From Ephydatia muelleri (taxonomy: Eukaryota; Porifera; Demospongiae; Spongillida; Spongillidae): a stretch of 64,000 nucleotides of DNA. The notes beneath the pieces are model-generated. The model searched no databases and was not told the DNA's origin. It saw nothing but the letters and a program-made list of their open reading frames with translations. A program made the position numbers and the translations under genes. Every line of letters begins with the position of its first letter. Position 1 is the first letter of the stretch. Of this stretch, positions 20,547-31,596 are shown in pieces. The stretch covers positions 3,624,084 through 3,688,083 of the forward strand of contig JABACO010000002.1 of the NCBI GenBank assembly GCA_013339895.1, read 5' to 3'.

Positions 20547-21071
20547 TTAAATTGGGCTGAACAAATTTAATTCAAACGGCAGCATGCAATACACTTGCCT
20601 TGAGTGGTAGTCCGAAGGGATGGGTACCATAAAATGGTAGAGCACGGAAGGATTAGCGATGTGGGGACTGATGAGAAGATCTACCTCGATCTCGTTCTCG
20701 TACTGGAATATCACGGCCATTTTGGTGACTCGCATATTTGTGCATCGGTTCGGCAAGGTGTTAAGGAGATACCCCTGGAGCTTTTTTAGCCAAGGCGTGT
20801 AATCAGCGGCTCCATTATTCCCTTTAATGTTCTCCAACGTAATATCTAAAATTATGTTCCTAAACATTGTCAACAAACTGTTAAATTTACTGTCATTGCG
20901 CGCGGCACGCTCATTGACCTCGCTTTGTATTAATAGTAAACGCATGCGCGTACAACTCGCGCAGCGAAAGTGCTCGGGCAAATTACTTATCATTGCATGA
21001 GCGTTACTAGCGCGTTTGGACTCGGGTAAGTTGGTGGCGCGCGACTCAAAGCAGCTCGAACTCTGTCGCAA
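20547..21071 (-). CDS. Putative OAS-like nucleotidyltransferase fragment
   Basis: The - strand reading of its second half, WLKKLQGYLLNTLP...MAVIFQYENEIEVDLLISPHIANPSVLYHFMVPIP, resembles the segment around the third catalytic Asp (VDLL) of 2'-5'-oligoadenylate-synthetase-type nucleotidyltransferases; OAS genes are known in sponges. The first catalytic motif (GS...DxD) is not in this frame or just upstream. The N-terminal third looks unlike the family, so translation may really start at an acceptor near 20,855 (tgtttag|g). A GC-type donor (caag|gcaagt) near 20,600 is possible. Likely a partial gene or gene fragment; family call moderate. Confidence 0.42.
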   Translation of the reverse strand: MRQSSSCFESRATNLPESKRASNAHAMISNLPEHFRCASCTRMRLLLIQSEVNERAARNDSKFNSLLTMFRNIILDITLENIKGNNGAADYTPWLKKLQGYLLNTLPNRCTNMRVTKMAVIFQYENEIEVDLLISPHIANPSVLYHFMVPIPSDYHSRQVYCMLPFELNLFSPI

Positions 21072-23043
21072 AGGCCGAGATGGCCTCGGGAGTGTGGTTC
21101 GAAGTGGCCAAGCACTACATAGAGAAGGTTTCGGTCAACTGGCGATGGTGTATTAGATTAGCACTTTTTGCATTGCCGGAGCAGACTTTTTCTTAATCTA
21201 CAATAGCATAATTTATTATGTTTACACTCGCACATTGCTCTCGTATGCATGACGCTCCTCTCGAAGGCAAATGCACTCTTGTCGCTCGAATATACACGTG
21301 CAGTATACATGTATATCCACACACTCGTGGCGCTCGCCTGTTTCTTTTAAATGCATTGTATAATTTTTCAGTATAACTTCCTCGTGGCCGGGCGGCTATA
21401 TTTGTATTCCATCGCAGCTAAAGGACTGCATGATGCATGTACATTTATGGGCTAATGGTCGAGTGGGAACATATATTCGTGTATTTGCAATGAAACTCGA
21501 TTGTGACTGCAGCTGTTCTCGCAAGTGATCGTGTGCATACAACACGCAGTTGCAACTGTGGCTCTCAAACTATTGAACTCACGTAGATGTGCTCAGTGCT
21601 GCAGTGATATGGTCTTTAGCCGACATCGCCTGTATCGCGATATATCGCGATATTGTATCGCGATGTTTTTAAGTATATCCATCGAGCAATTATTTATCAA
21701 TAACCATACAATTTTCATGCAAGTTGAGGTTGCGTTGTAGGGGTGGCGACACAAGAACAAACACATAAAATGCTATAGGGTGCGGGAGGGGGGGGGGAGA
21801 GACACTGTACATTGGTACATATATGTACATGAATAGAGTATTGCCAAAATTGTATAGGGAAGTATCTAGCTATGACTGTACCTTTAGAAAGGGCTTGCTC
21901 CACGGCAGGAGTTATACACCAGAAAAGAAATCATGCATGAAGTCACTTACTCAACCGGCAGGATAAATACATTTTTTGTAGCATATAATATCACATGCAG
22001 AAAAAGAATTTCAGAGAGGATTAAATCACTACGTGATTGAACTGCAATGATATGCTTTCCGATCACATAATGATTCCAAAATGATTTTATGGTCGTGTTA
22101 CGATATTATCTCCATAACCGTGAACTCTTCCGTGACAATATTTTAGGAAATTATGCACGTACATATATAATATGGTGAAAAAAAAGGTACTTATTATAAG
22201 CGTTTCAGGAAATAGTACATGTACATATACAATATGGTGAAAAAGAGGTACTTATTATATCGTTGAAATACTTACACGGGCGGCTGATTTTTATTTTGAT
22301 GGGGGCGGTAAATTTACAGTATATATGTATACATATACGCAGCACCGCAGCGGAATTCGAATGTATGTGTGCGGCACAACACTAGTTGCAGCTGCTGAAT
22401 GACTTTTCGTATATTTTCGTCTTTCTCCGTCTATTCTTCCGTCTATCTCCGTATTTCCCATGCACGTTTGTATCGCGATATGACTATATGCTGTACAAGT
22501 TCGTCTGTGATCTCTCTTGCCTCCTCCTGTGTGATGGGCATGTTTTCTGTCAAACGTTCGGCTGGTAATATACTGAATTCCTATATATGCCGACACAGCT
22601 CTGATGCACTGCTAACAATATACATTAAGGATTCCCCGAAATACATGCATGCACATACGTATAGTTAGAACAAGGCGATGAATATATTTTAGCTGTACCC
22701 GTAATTCATGAATATAATTGTCCCAGTGCTACTGTAATCATAGAACCTAATGGGCCAGACCAACGGTACGTGCATGGGGCCATGTATATGTGTACAGGAT
22801 GTAAAAACTGAGATTCATTGAATTTCAATTATGCATGAAGAATAATAGTACATTCAGCTAGCTATATTTGCAATGTACTCTTGTTCAGTTTATTGGCATA
22901 AATGCTGCTGAAAATCAAATCAAAGCAGAGCAATGAGGTTGACAATTTTATCATGAGCTGCACAATATCATTGGTTTTTAAATACCAGTATAAACAATCA
23001 CATGTACAACTAGCTAGAGGCTTGATTCTGCAGTCTGCTGCAT
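21072..23043. other. Gene-poor AT-rich stretch
   Basis: No coding support. A roughly 60-bp tandem duplication lies at about 22,145-22,260 (acatatataatatggtgaaa / acatatacaatatggtgaaa), and a G run at 21,788. Confidence 0.45.
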
Positions 23044-23448
23044 TCAGATACGTATGTTGTGCTTCTTTGCAATCTTACAAGCAAGTGCTCTGTTATTTCC
23101 ACCAACACGAGACTTCACTGCCTTGCACAACGTGGCCCAAGATGGCAAACCATATCTTTTCACATTGTAGTTTTGTCTTAGCCATGCTGTCAGAGTTTTT
23201 TTCAAAAGATGTTGAGGTTGGGTGGAGCCAATCTCTTCAATCTCTTCAAGCGTAGAAGGTCGAAGTCCTAGTTTCAGTCCTAGCCCATTCCAATCAGTAG
23301 CCACATCACTGACTTCTTCCAATACATCCACAAGATCATTTTCATCTAGCAAAAAGGGATGAATCTTATAGCACTCCACCATGCATGGCTAGTACAACAG
23401 AGCACGTACCAAGGAGTATTTCTTCTTTGGTAGACATACATGCAGCAC
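23044..23448 (-). CDS. Death-domain protein, C-terminal exons
   Basis: Two - strand exons: 23,448-23,410 (ends CTCCTTG|gtacgt) and 23,345-23,044 (acceptor gctag|at). The phase agrees (1/2) and yields MSTKEEILLDENDLVDVLEE. The second exon encodes a full death-domain pattern: VATDWNGLGLKLGLRPSTLEEI, then LLKKTLTAWLRQNY and PSWATLCKAVKSRVGGNNRAL ACKI. It ends ...KKHNIRI and stop. Family role: homotypic adaptor interaction in apoptosis or immune signalling. The visible Met may be internal, because an acceptor (atccag) lies just before it; further exons would then lie upstream, beyond or within the transposon-rich 24-30 kb block. Confidence 0.78.
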
Positions 23449-23955
23449 CTGGATTTTAAAGAAAGGATTTGAATACAGTTGCATTCCATATTATTTTGAG
23501 AATAAAAATAGATGATAGTAGAAATTTGTCTTAGTTTATTGGTTTTATTAAAAAAAAAAATTTTTACATCCTTTATTACCGGTGCGCATGTTTGCTTGCA
23601 GACAACTTATATTACCAAGGTGCCACAAATAAATTGAATCACTCATTTCGACCTTTATTTTATAGAAAATCCCAGCTGAATGTAAAAAAAAAGATTGAAT
23701 TGAAGCGCATCTTCATGTTTTGACATATCAGCTGCAGTCAAGATGCATGTAAAAGGTGTGCTTCATACAGATATTAAATTAAGCATTATAAGTAGTGATA
23801 TTACCTTCAAGCAAATTGAAATGCTATAATCCGTTCCAGGTGCATGCATAATGAAAGTGATTCACTTTTAAGCTCAGAGCAATAGTAATGACCTTTTGAT
23901 TACATTTCTTGTAATATAATCATTAAATACTATAATATGTATTATCATAATAATT
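23449..23955. other. AT-rich stretch, no gene seen
   Basis: Between the death-domain exons and the left end of the 24-30 kb transposon. Confidence 0.4.
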
Positions 23956-24454
23956 GGAACGTTCTATTAGAAAATGGTCCTTGTGGATTTTTTTCAAGTT
24001 TTCAATTTTATTTAACACGCGGTCCATGAAATTTTGATACCGAAACAAGCGAAAAGTGCGCATCACCGTTGAACAAAAAGTTGTCGCGAGCACAATTTAG
24101 GGATATATTGATACCAAAAAGTGTAGAATGACCCTCTAGAAGGCGATTCCCGCTTTTTCCGTGTTATTAGGCCTTATACTTAAGATGCCCCATCTCGTCA
24201 AAGTTAACGGGTTGAGCCGGTTACACAAAAGTGTACACTTTTTCCTGTTGGCGCATGAGCCAAACTAACGTGATCAAGTACTAACTAGTATATCCTACTA
24301 ACAAATGTGTACCATTTTGATCTTTGAACGCGTCTTTTGTTCTCACAAAATCCTCTTTTTTGGAAAGTCCCGTTCCCAGACCCAGCATTCAAATATTGGT
24401 AAACAATCAAACCTAGTGTATATCGTGCAGATGCATTTGTATGCGTTCAACGTG

Positions 24455-25474
24455 TTATTTGTGCATATGCCTTTCTATGCGTTCAACCAACTCATGTTTT
24501 TTGCCTGATTTTTTCAACTTGTGTTCCTGAAGATATATTTTTAATTCAGGTACCTTCAGAAGGTTGAGGTTGACAGATCCCCATTGAATCTCTCCAAAGG
24601 ATCGACAAACCTTCTGGAATTTGATTCCATCTCCACTGCTCTTCTTTCTACGTTTCTTTGGTAATTTAAGGGAACTCTTACTTTGCCCAATTCTTTGGTA
24701 CACAAGTCTCACCTGACCAATAACAGGGACCTCTGATAGTCGTAGTTGTCCCTCCTCGTACTGTACAACTAAACGAGACTGAACAGCTTCAGCTGAAACT
24801 TTAAGGTGACTCTTTTCTTTCTTTCCATTCACAATTTTACTCTCACCTTCTTGCCAACATTTAGCAATGAACTCTTCAACTCTTGTGGTTAGCTGTGGAT
24901 GCATGTTTTTACGACAGTGAGCCCAACCTGGAAAGAAATTACCTTCAAAAGAAGCATAGGTTGAAAGACCAATAGTTGTTGAAATAACAGCTGTAGCCTG
25001 TCCTCCTACTGAAAAGTCTCTTGTACCCAGAATTGTGTTGGCATTACACATTGCCAAACTGATTGCATCTTTTCGTACTTGAGGACCACTGCATTTATGC
25101 TAGTTTAATGTAACAACATTCTTGAAGTGATACAGGCATTTTTTACACTGTGGGTAAACTTCAGCTATTTCTTCAATGGCTCTTTTCACCTTGTGTTCTT
25201 CCTCAATCTTCTTCTGTTTACGTTTGCTTAAATCTACAGATCTTCGTTTATACTTGCTACAGCCCCTTTCTATTACCTTTTTAGACCCCAGGTTGTGCAG
25301 CATCACTGTAGAGCCACTGAAATTTTTGCCACTGTTGCCAAAAGGGTCTTCATCATTGGAAGAGAGGGAAGCAGTGACCATTTTTCTACACACTGAGGGT
25401 ACAGACTGTCCCAGGTTCCTGTAAAACATGACTTTTTGCTTTTCACTGTTGTACTCAATTGAATAATAGTTCAT
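24455..25474 (-). CDS. Transposase C-terminal part with SAP domain
   Basis: Two adjoining - strand open stretches (25,474-25,100 and 25,057-24,455). The last about 35 residues, LKVPELKIYLQEHKLKKSGK KHELVERIERH, match a SAP DNA-binding motif. The first part is basic (RSVDLSKRKQKKIEEEHKVKR). Middle: FEGNFFPGWAHCRKNMHPQL TTRVEEFIAKCWQEGE. SAP domains bind AT-rich DNA, consistent with terminal-repeat recognition. Coding pieces are discontinuous. Confidence 0.6.
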
Positions 25475-25646
25475 GATTCCCTGAATAGCTGCAACGTTAG
25501 TCGACCTGAAAGGAGCATCCTGTTTAGGTTGGATACGCGCCTATTATTACAGCAGAATTTATAGTACACAGCATACACTTAGACAAAAATAAATAAATAA
25601 ATTAATTAATTAATAGCTGCATTGAAATGAGCGCTTTTGGAAAATA

Positions 25647-26558
25647 TCAGTGAGGAAAATGAGGAAGGCCAGCTCCATCATCCATGCCATGTCCACTTCT
25701 CCATTTTACCCTAGATCCCCGCAAGCAAAGGTTTGTTGCACGCAATATAGCAAAAGCCATTCTGGCACGAACCCATCCCATTACTTCAGAATGTGACTTC
25801 TCCCACTTCACCGCAATTTGGTCACACAGGCGCTTCATCAGGTGTTGTGCATCGTGACCCAAGACTCCATCTACAGAGACTACAAAGGGTGTAAATGAAG
25901 CACGTCTATCTTCAACAGCTGCTGAGTATTTTCTTTTCTTTTCCTGTTTAGGTTTGACTAGTAGTACTATTGTGTTTTTCACACTTTTTGTACTAAGAGC
26001 AACTGCTAACTGTTTAGCTGTTGAAACCTTCCTTCCACCATCGCCTTCCGAAATGTAGGCATCCACCCTTGCTTGTTGGTGGGCAAAGTGGGTGTCACAT
26101 ACATCCTTTCCTGCTGCTGCTTCATTGTGGTGATATGCAAGCAGCTCCATTCCTGTTGATGAAACAGCTTGATGCACAAACATCTTCATGTCTTTGCCAG
26201 ATAAGTTTTTGGCTTTGTCACTCTGTAGGATAACTTGCTTTAGGTGAGGGAAACGCCGATGTAGGGCATGAAGCCCAGCTTCCAAACAAGACAAGGCAAC
26301 AAATGAACCGCTCTTCTCATCATCTTGGACAATACAGTCCACAAAGTGAAGCGTAGTATCACTCTCATGATCATTCACTGCATCTTCTTTTGAACACTCA
26401 TTGTCAGTAACTGCACTTAAATTCACAGAACTGTAACTCACTTCATTTGTGCTCTCAAATTCTTGCTCTTTTCCCTCCATCTGCACATTCGTTACGCCTT
26501 CTGTGTCATCAGCCACTGAGCATCGCCACCAAATCATCAGTCCCCAAACTCTCCACAA
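25647..26558 (-). CDS. Transposase catalytic part
   Basis: After an acidic linker (about residues 20-75) comes LSCLEAGLHALHRRFPHLKQ, VILQSDKAKNL (Asp block), then LLAYHHNEAAAGKDVCDTHF AHQQARVDAYI and KQLAVALSTK. The order hydrophobic-QSD-N, then HNEAAAGKD-CD-H, is shared with a group of invertebrate transposases. C-terminal residues after about 235 (SFTPFVVSVDGVLG...) are less conserved. Separated from the N-terminal part by a minisatellite. Confidence 0.6.
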   Translation of the reverse strand: MWRVWGLMIWWRCSVADDTEGVTNVQMEGKEQEFESTNEVSYSSVNLSAVTDNECSKEDAVNDHESDTTLHFVDCIVQDDEKSGSFVALSCLEAGLHALHRRFPHLKQVILQSDKAKNLSGKDMKMFVHQAVSSTGMELLAYHHNEAAAGKDVCDTHFAHQQARVDAYISEGDGGRKVSTAKQLAVALSTKSVKNTIVLLVKPKQEKKRKYSAAVEDRRASFTPFVVSVDGVLGHDAQHLMKRLCDQIAVKWEKSHSEVMGWVRARMAFAILRATNLCLRGSRVKWRSGHGMDDGAGLPHFPH

Positions 26559-26559
26559 T

Positions 26560-27180
26560 CATCCCAAATTCTCCACCTCATCAACAAACCCTCTATCCTC
26601 ATAATTACAAACCTTTCCCTTCATCCACAAAAGGATTTCATCCTCCCACCAAACCTCTACTACCTCACTATCCACCTCATCATGTCTGAACTCGCCATCC
26701 ATCAACCTCCGAACTCTCCACCTCATCACCCTCCAACCTCCCACCTCACATCACCAAACCCCACCTCATCAACGCCAAACTCTCCACCTATCACCTCAAA
26801 CTCCCACTCAGCAACCTCCAAACTCTCCACCTCATCAACCGCCAAACTATCCACCTCTCAACCGCCAAACTCGCCACCCCAGTCACCCTCCAAACACACC
26901 GCATCAACCGCCAACTAGCCACCCTCATCAAACCTCCAACACCACCCCACCTCATCAACCTCCAAACCTCATCATCCACCCTCATCAACCTCCAAACTCT
27001 CCACCTCATCGCCCTCCAAACTCTCCACCTCATCAACCTCCAAACTCTCCACCTCATCACCCTCCAAACTCTCCACCTCATCAACCTCCAAACACTCCAC
27101 CTCATCACCCTCCAAAATGTCTACCTCATCACCTTCTGCATCTTCACCTCATTATCCCCCAAAGTGTCTTCCTGACAAAT
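26560..27180. repeat. 24-bp minisatellite between two transposase blocks
   Basis: Units of cctccaaactctccacctca plus tcac/tcaa, about 24 bp, degenerating toward 26,560. On the - strand one frame reads as acidic octads of the GDEVESLE type; this is not the frame of the upstream transposase piece. It lies where an acidic linker joins the two catalytic blocks. Confidence 0.85.
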
Positions 27181-27222
27181 GTGAGCATCAGTTGTGTTCT
27201 TAACAAAAGCCGCCATACCAAA

Positions 27223-29259
27223 CTACTGCATTCCTTTTTTGCCATAGTAGGCATCGCCACCTTCCCGGAATCCACGGCTCCAAAACTTTTGTTTAAAGTC
27301 AAACACAATGTACACTGTGTCTGCACTCATGCCGTGTCGCGCCTTCTTCATAAGATATTGCTGTTGGACATCCTGGACCACATGGGCCATGTATCTATAT
27401 GTACGCCTTTCACATTGATGGATAGTTAGAAGAATATCAGCAAGTACATCCTGCTTGCTATCATCTGAGAATCTCATCAAGGCAGATTGCCTTAGTTGAT
27501 CATAGAAAAGGAATGAGCACTGGCATGCTTCGCACTCAAGCAGGCCACATACATCTGTGGCTGAATCAGTACATGGGGCATGATACTCAACAAGATCCAG
27601 AGTATATTCGGGCGAATGAGTTGTCACTGTGCTGCGTTCAGTGTTGCTTATTTGCCCTGAAATCAAGGCGCACATATCCATCTGAGCTTTTACAGATGTA
27701 ATCAGCTGTGACTTGATATCCTGAAACAAATTAGGATCATCTGCTAAATTGGAAACAGTTTGATATAATTGAAAAACGTTCCTCTCTTCATCAGAGATCT
27801 GATGACATTGATGCTGTTGGCAACTACCCTTAGACTCATACTGATGGATAACTCCTTCATGTACATGCAGCAAATATGTATAGGAGAGGAAGGAAAAAAC
27901 TGTGGATCTCTGAAGAAGCAGTTGCGATCTCAGCATTTGGTCAGAATCTGAAGCAGAGGCAATCATATCAATAACCTTATCTACGAGTTCAAAATTGTCA
28001 GTATGAAAGTTTACTTTTATATATTCAACCCCAGCTCGAGCAGATAGTTTTTTTCCACCTCCAGTGATGTGTCTAGCAATTTCACAGAAGAGAGATTCCT
28101 TCATGTGTGGGAGATCAGGAAATCGGATCTTATGATTTTCAGCATACTCCTTATACATCTCAGACACATCACGCTTCAGTACAAGCGATTTCATTGCACA
28201 AATATTTTCCAAGTCTTTCCATTTACATGATGTAGCAGGTCCTCTTTTTACTAGCCAAGCCAAGCGTGATACATTATTCCAGGAATACACAGTTTCCACT
28301 GCCAATTTTACTACTTCATCCTTCATCCTTTGATGGGTTTGAAAATAAGGAACAAGTTGAAGACCACGGTGAAAATACTCGTCATCCACTTTTGCCTGGA
28401 ACATGATGCGTTTCATTGTTGCCTTTGACGATTTCCCTCCAACCTTGGCTAGTACCTCCTGAACATATTCAAGAGGCAGATCCTTTAGCTGGGCTAGTAA
28501 AGATCGAGCATCAATGGAAGTGGAAGCTCCACATTGGACAACTGACAGTGCTATGCTTGTAGCAACATCATACAGTTGCTTAGAAGCATCAGCTGTGATG
28601 GGTGGTATAACAGTACCTTCATCATCAATGTCTTCAGTGGCTTTTTCAATTGGAATGTGAATCATTTGCTTCCACATCTTATCTGGTACATGCCATGCTG
28701 GCAGAAGCATTTTCAGCACTCCAGTGACTATTCGACTGAAGACACGTTCCAGGGTTGCAAATGCCTTTCCAGTGATGTCTGCCTTAGTACGAGCATTTTT
28801 CCTATCATCAATGCTTGGAAGTCTCCTCACATCAAGTACAGCACTCTTCTCCACAATACCCAGCTGACTGAGCACACATAGGATATTGGTTGGTGATGAT
28901 GCATCAAATGGCTTAACACTTTGTGCTTTGGTATAGTTTAGTAATGGTGCTTCCAACGACTGAGCAGGTCCAATTAGATCTGATGATCCAGTACCTGTCG
29001 ATAATTTATGACTTCCAAGTGTAGGAACGGGATCAAGAAACATCATATCTGAGTCCGACAATATGTTCAGGAATCGGGCTGGGGTTTTAGTATGACGCTT
29101 TGCCATGACTCTCTGGGGGCGTTGTTCATCTTCATTCTTCCTAGGACGTCCCATACGCTTTAAACACATGCAACAAGCGCTGCATAGTCCAGAATTACAC
29201 CTCTTGCATACTCCCTTTTTGTGCTTGCATGGACCACGGGCAGCCATTATTAATCTCAA
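27223..29259 (-). CDS. Transposase N-terminal part, 678 aa
   Basis: Starts near the right end of the element. Residues 11-37 form a Cys cluster (CKHKKGVCKRCNSGLCSACC MCLKR) followed by basic GRPRKNE, a likely DNA-binding head. A long helical middle follows. The C-terminus VYIVFDFKQKFWSRGFREGG DAYYGKKG looks like the first acidic catalytic block of a DDE-type nuclease (Asp in VFDFKQKF). Similar proteins recur in sponge and cnidarian genomes as transposon products (family memory, no search done). The second acidic block lies in the 26,558-25,647 piece. Confidence 0.65.
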   Translation of the reverse strand: MRLIMAARGPCKHKKGVCKRCNSGLCSACCMCLKRMGRPRKNEDEQRPQRVMAKRHTKTPARFLNILSDSDMMFLDPVPTLGSHKLSTGTGSSDLIGPAQSLEAPLLNYTKAQSVKPFDASSPTNILCVLSQLGIVEKSAVLDVRRLPSIDDRKNARTKADITGKAFATLERVFSRIVTGVLKMLLPAWHVPDKMWKQMIHIPIEKATEDIDDEGTVIPPITADASKQLYDVATSIALSVVQCGASTSIDARSLLAQLKDLPLEYVQEVLAKVGGKSSKATMKRIMFQAKVDDEYFHRGLQLVPYFQTHQRMKDEVVKLAVETVYSWNNVSRLAWLVKRGPATSCKWKDLENICAMKSLVLKRDVSEMYKEYAENHKIRFPDLPHMKESLFCEIARHITGGGKKLSARAGVEYIKVNFHTDNFELVDKVIDMIASASDSDQMLRSQLLLQRSTVFSFLSYTYLLHVHEGVIHQYESKGSCQQHQCHQISDEERNVFQLYQTVSNLADDPNLFQDIKSQLITSVKAQMDMCALISGQISNTERSTVTTHSPEYTLDLVEYHAPCTDSATDVCGLLECEACQCSFLFYDQLRQSALMRFSDDSKQDVLADILLTIHQCERRTYRYMAHVVQDVQQQYLMKKARHGMSADTVYIVFDFKQKFWSRGFREGGDAYYGKKGMQ

Positions 29260-29828
29260 ATGATGTCATTGTTTACATTTACGTCATCCTGTCCTTGGGA
29301 TAAGCTTTTTGTAGACACCCTGTGTTTACACGCATGTTTAACGATAGCAATGTTTTGTGAACAATATTTGCATGTGATTGATACTAAATAATCAAGTACA
29401 TTTCATACGCTCGTTACATGCGGTTTGTTGACGGCTTGATCATAGCACAAATCTGTTAGTTGGAAAACATTTCAAGCTGCATTATGAGCTCTGCTGTCCT
29501 TAAACTATCATTTATAGTAAAAACCGCTTGAGAGCGAAATACAGTGACTTTAAAGCGTAACAAAAAAAAAAGGACAGTTCGCGTCAATACCGCTAAAATC
29601 GTGGGAGACGATCCAGCTCGTCAGCTTTTGTAAGGCGAGCTGATCTCTTCTAAGAAAAGTTAATTACAGATCTAGAACTAGCGATCATTTTGCTTTAAGA
29701 ATATGTCCGTTGCTAGCAACAAAAGTAGCGAGCGACAACTTTTATGAGAATATGGTGCGCACTTTTTGGTATCAAAATTTCATGGACCCGGTGTTAAAAA
29801 CAAATCCAAAAGGATCATTTTTTCATAG

Positions 29829-30118
29829 GTACTAAACCCTCTACAAAACGGCTCTTAAAGTTAGACTATCCGTCATGAAGTAATAAAGCACTGAATTTAT
29901 AATTAGGCGTACATTTCAATGGCAACGGTCAACTTCCATTGCTTGTTCTGTCAATTTTACAACTATACTATACATAATGTATATGTAAAATTTTCAGAAC
30001 GGAAGTTGACCGTTGCCATTGAAAAGTACACCTAATTAAAAATTCAGTACTTTATTACTTCATGACAGATAGTCCAACTTTAAGTGCTTAAGAGCCATTT
30101 TGTAGAGGGTTTTAGTAC
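29829..30118. mobile_element. Palindromic MITE, about 290 bp
   Basis: Arms of about 130 bp: tactaaaccctctacaaaac ... gcaacggtcaacttcc pair with ggaagttgaccgttgc ... gttttgtagagggttttagta. The two arms are about 90 percent alike by eye. Sits just at or inside the right end of the 24-30 kb transposon, since a transposon-end-like block (ttgaaaacaatctacaaggg) recurs beyond it. Confidence 0.8.
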
Positions 30119-30913
30119 GTAGTAGAAAATTAATAAAAATGAAAACTTGAAAACAATCTACAAGGGTCTTCTCATATACTTTCATTTTCTTCAGGTTTTC
30201 ATTAGGCAATGTAGAAATGCATACCTTAAACAATAATTGAAAATTGTTTCAAACAAAAACTAACAACAGTCTATACACCCAGGGCATGCTAAATAAAACA
30301 ATGATGTACCTTTTCCGTGTACTTCAACCTTTTTTGCAATCCATTTGCTTTCATTGCTCACTAATTGAGAGAAAATGAGTTCAAAGTGCATTTCTTCACA
30401 TATCCACTTTCTTTGTACTGATCTGTTTACATGCATATTTCACACATAAATCTCTAGTCACTATCTGCTCTAAAATGCTTGTATCAGATTGTCTACTGGT
30501 TGTCAGATATTTATGATGTGCTGTCTAGTTATCTGATGCTCAAACTTACCCTATGGAATGTTTCAATGGCAAAACATTACTTGACTACTTGAAAATACAG
30601 TTTTGCATTGTCTACATGAATGCTTTGTGATCATATTAAATCGTATTTGATAATAGCTACTGGCTATTGTCTGCATTGTCTGTAACTGGTACTCCAAAAT
30701 CAATAAGACTATGTTTTTTTTTAGGGAGCAAGTTGAGCAAAATGTTTAGACATGCCCACCTCCATTGCTTACAAGTTGGTTATATTTGTGCTGTATTACT
30801 AAATGCATAAATGCTATCATCATTAAGAAGAGAGTAGACGAGTGTACTTATGTGTACATGCATGTAGTACCTTCTAGCTCCAAAAGTTTCATCTCCAACA
30901 ATGGTGCTTTATC
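30119..30913. other. AT-rich stretch, no gene seen
   Basis: No coding support; contains the outer transposon-end-like block at 30,127-30,170. Confidence 0.4.
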
Positions 30914-31564
30914 CTTAATGTTTAATCTCCCGCAATCCTTATTTAAGGATGGCCATCCTTAAATAAGGATGATGACCACTTTCTAAAAGAATGATGTACA
31001 CTTGGTGCTTTGTTTTATATTAGTGATGCACTAGATTCAAGATCATGCAGATCAGCGATACTGCCGCGATTAAAACAGGTTTGGCTTGCTCAAAAACCAG
31101 TATTAGTACAGTGTAGATACGGCGAAGCCGCCATTTGCCGCTGGCGATATAGTAGTGCTCAAAGCGACGTATGGCAAGGAAGGACAGGTTTCTGGTAGCT
31201 CTAGGAGTAGAATGTACACTGTCAGATGGATCTGTGCCCACAATCTACGCTCACATACCGGCTAGTACTTCCAAAGATCGAAGCGATTGCATACACTCGA
31301 AAGCGTCAAGCTAAGCAACCCTGCTTAGATAGCGAGGGGGAGCCACAGAAAGCGACGGATGTAGTTCCTCAGTACGGATGGATGACATGTACATGTATAG
31401 GCCTAGGTGACTAAAGCGGCAGCACTGCACGATTCGTCAAATGAAGTGACAGCGACAGCAACAGTAGACCTAGGCAATGGCAAGTCTAATTAATTGGGAC
31501 TAAGCTCCACTAAGCTCGAACACATATCGCATGCCAATTGGCAACGCTTCCTAGATGTCCCGTA

Positions 31565-31596
<32 letters not shown>

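Larger units (their letters stand above)
23960..29828 (-). mobile_element. Large DNA transposon with imperfect terminal inverted repeats
   Basis: The left end (ggtccatgaaattttgatac near 24,026, with aaaatggtcctt and aagtgcgcatca around it) is matched in reverse complement at the right end (gtatcaaaatttcatggacc near 29,780; aaggatcatttt at 29,812). The inner blocks gttgtcgc and gcgacaac also pair. Between the ends, all coding pieces are on the - strand: a large N-terminal part (29,259-27,223), a catalytic-looking part (26,558-25,647) and a SAP-domain part (25,474-24,455). Outer edges are uncertain: a similar block also occurs at 30,127-30,170, beyond a palindromic MITE. The element is broken as a coding unit. 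Superfamily not assigned. Confidence 0.75.
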
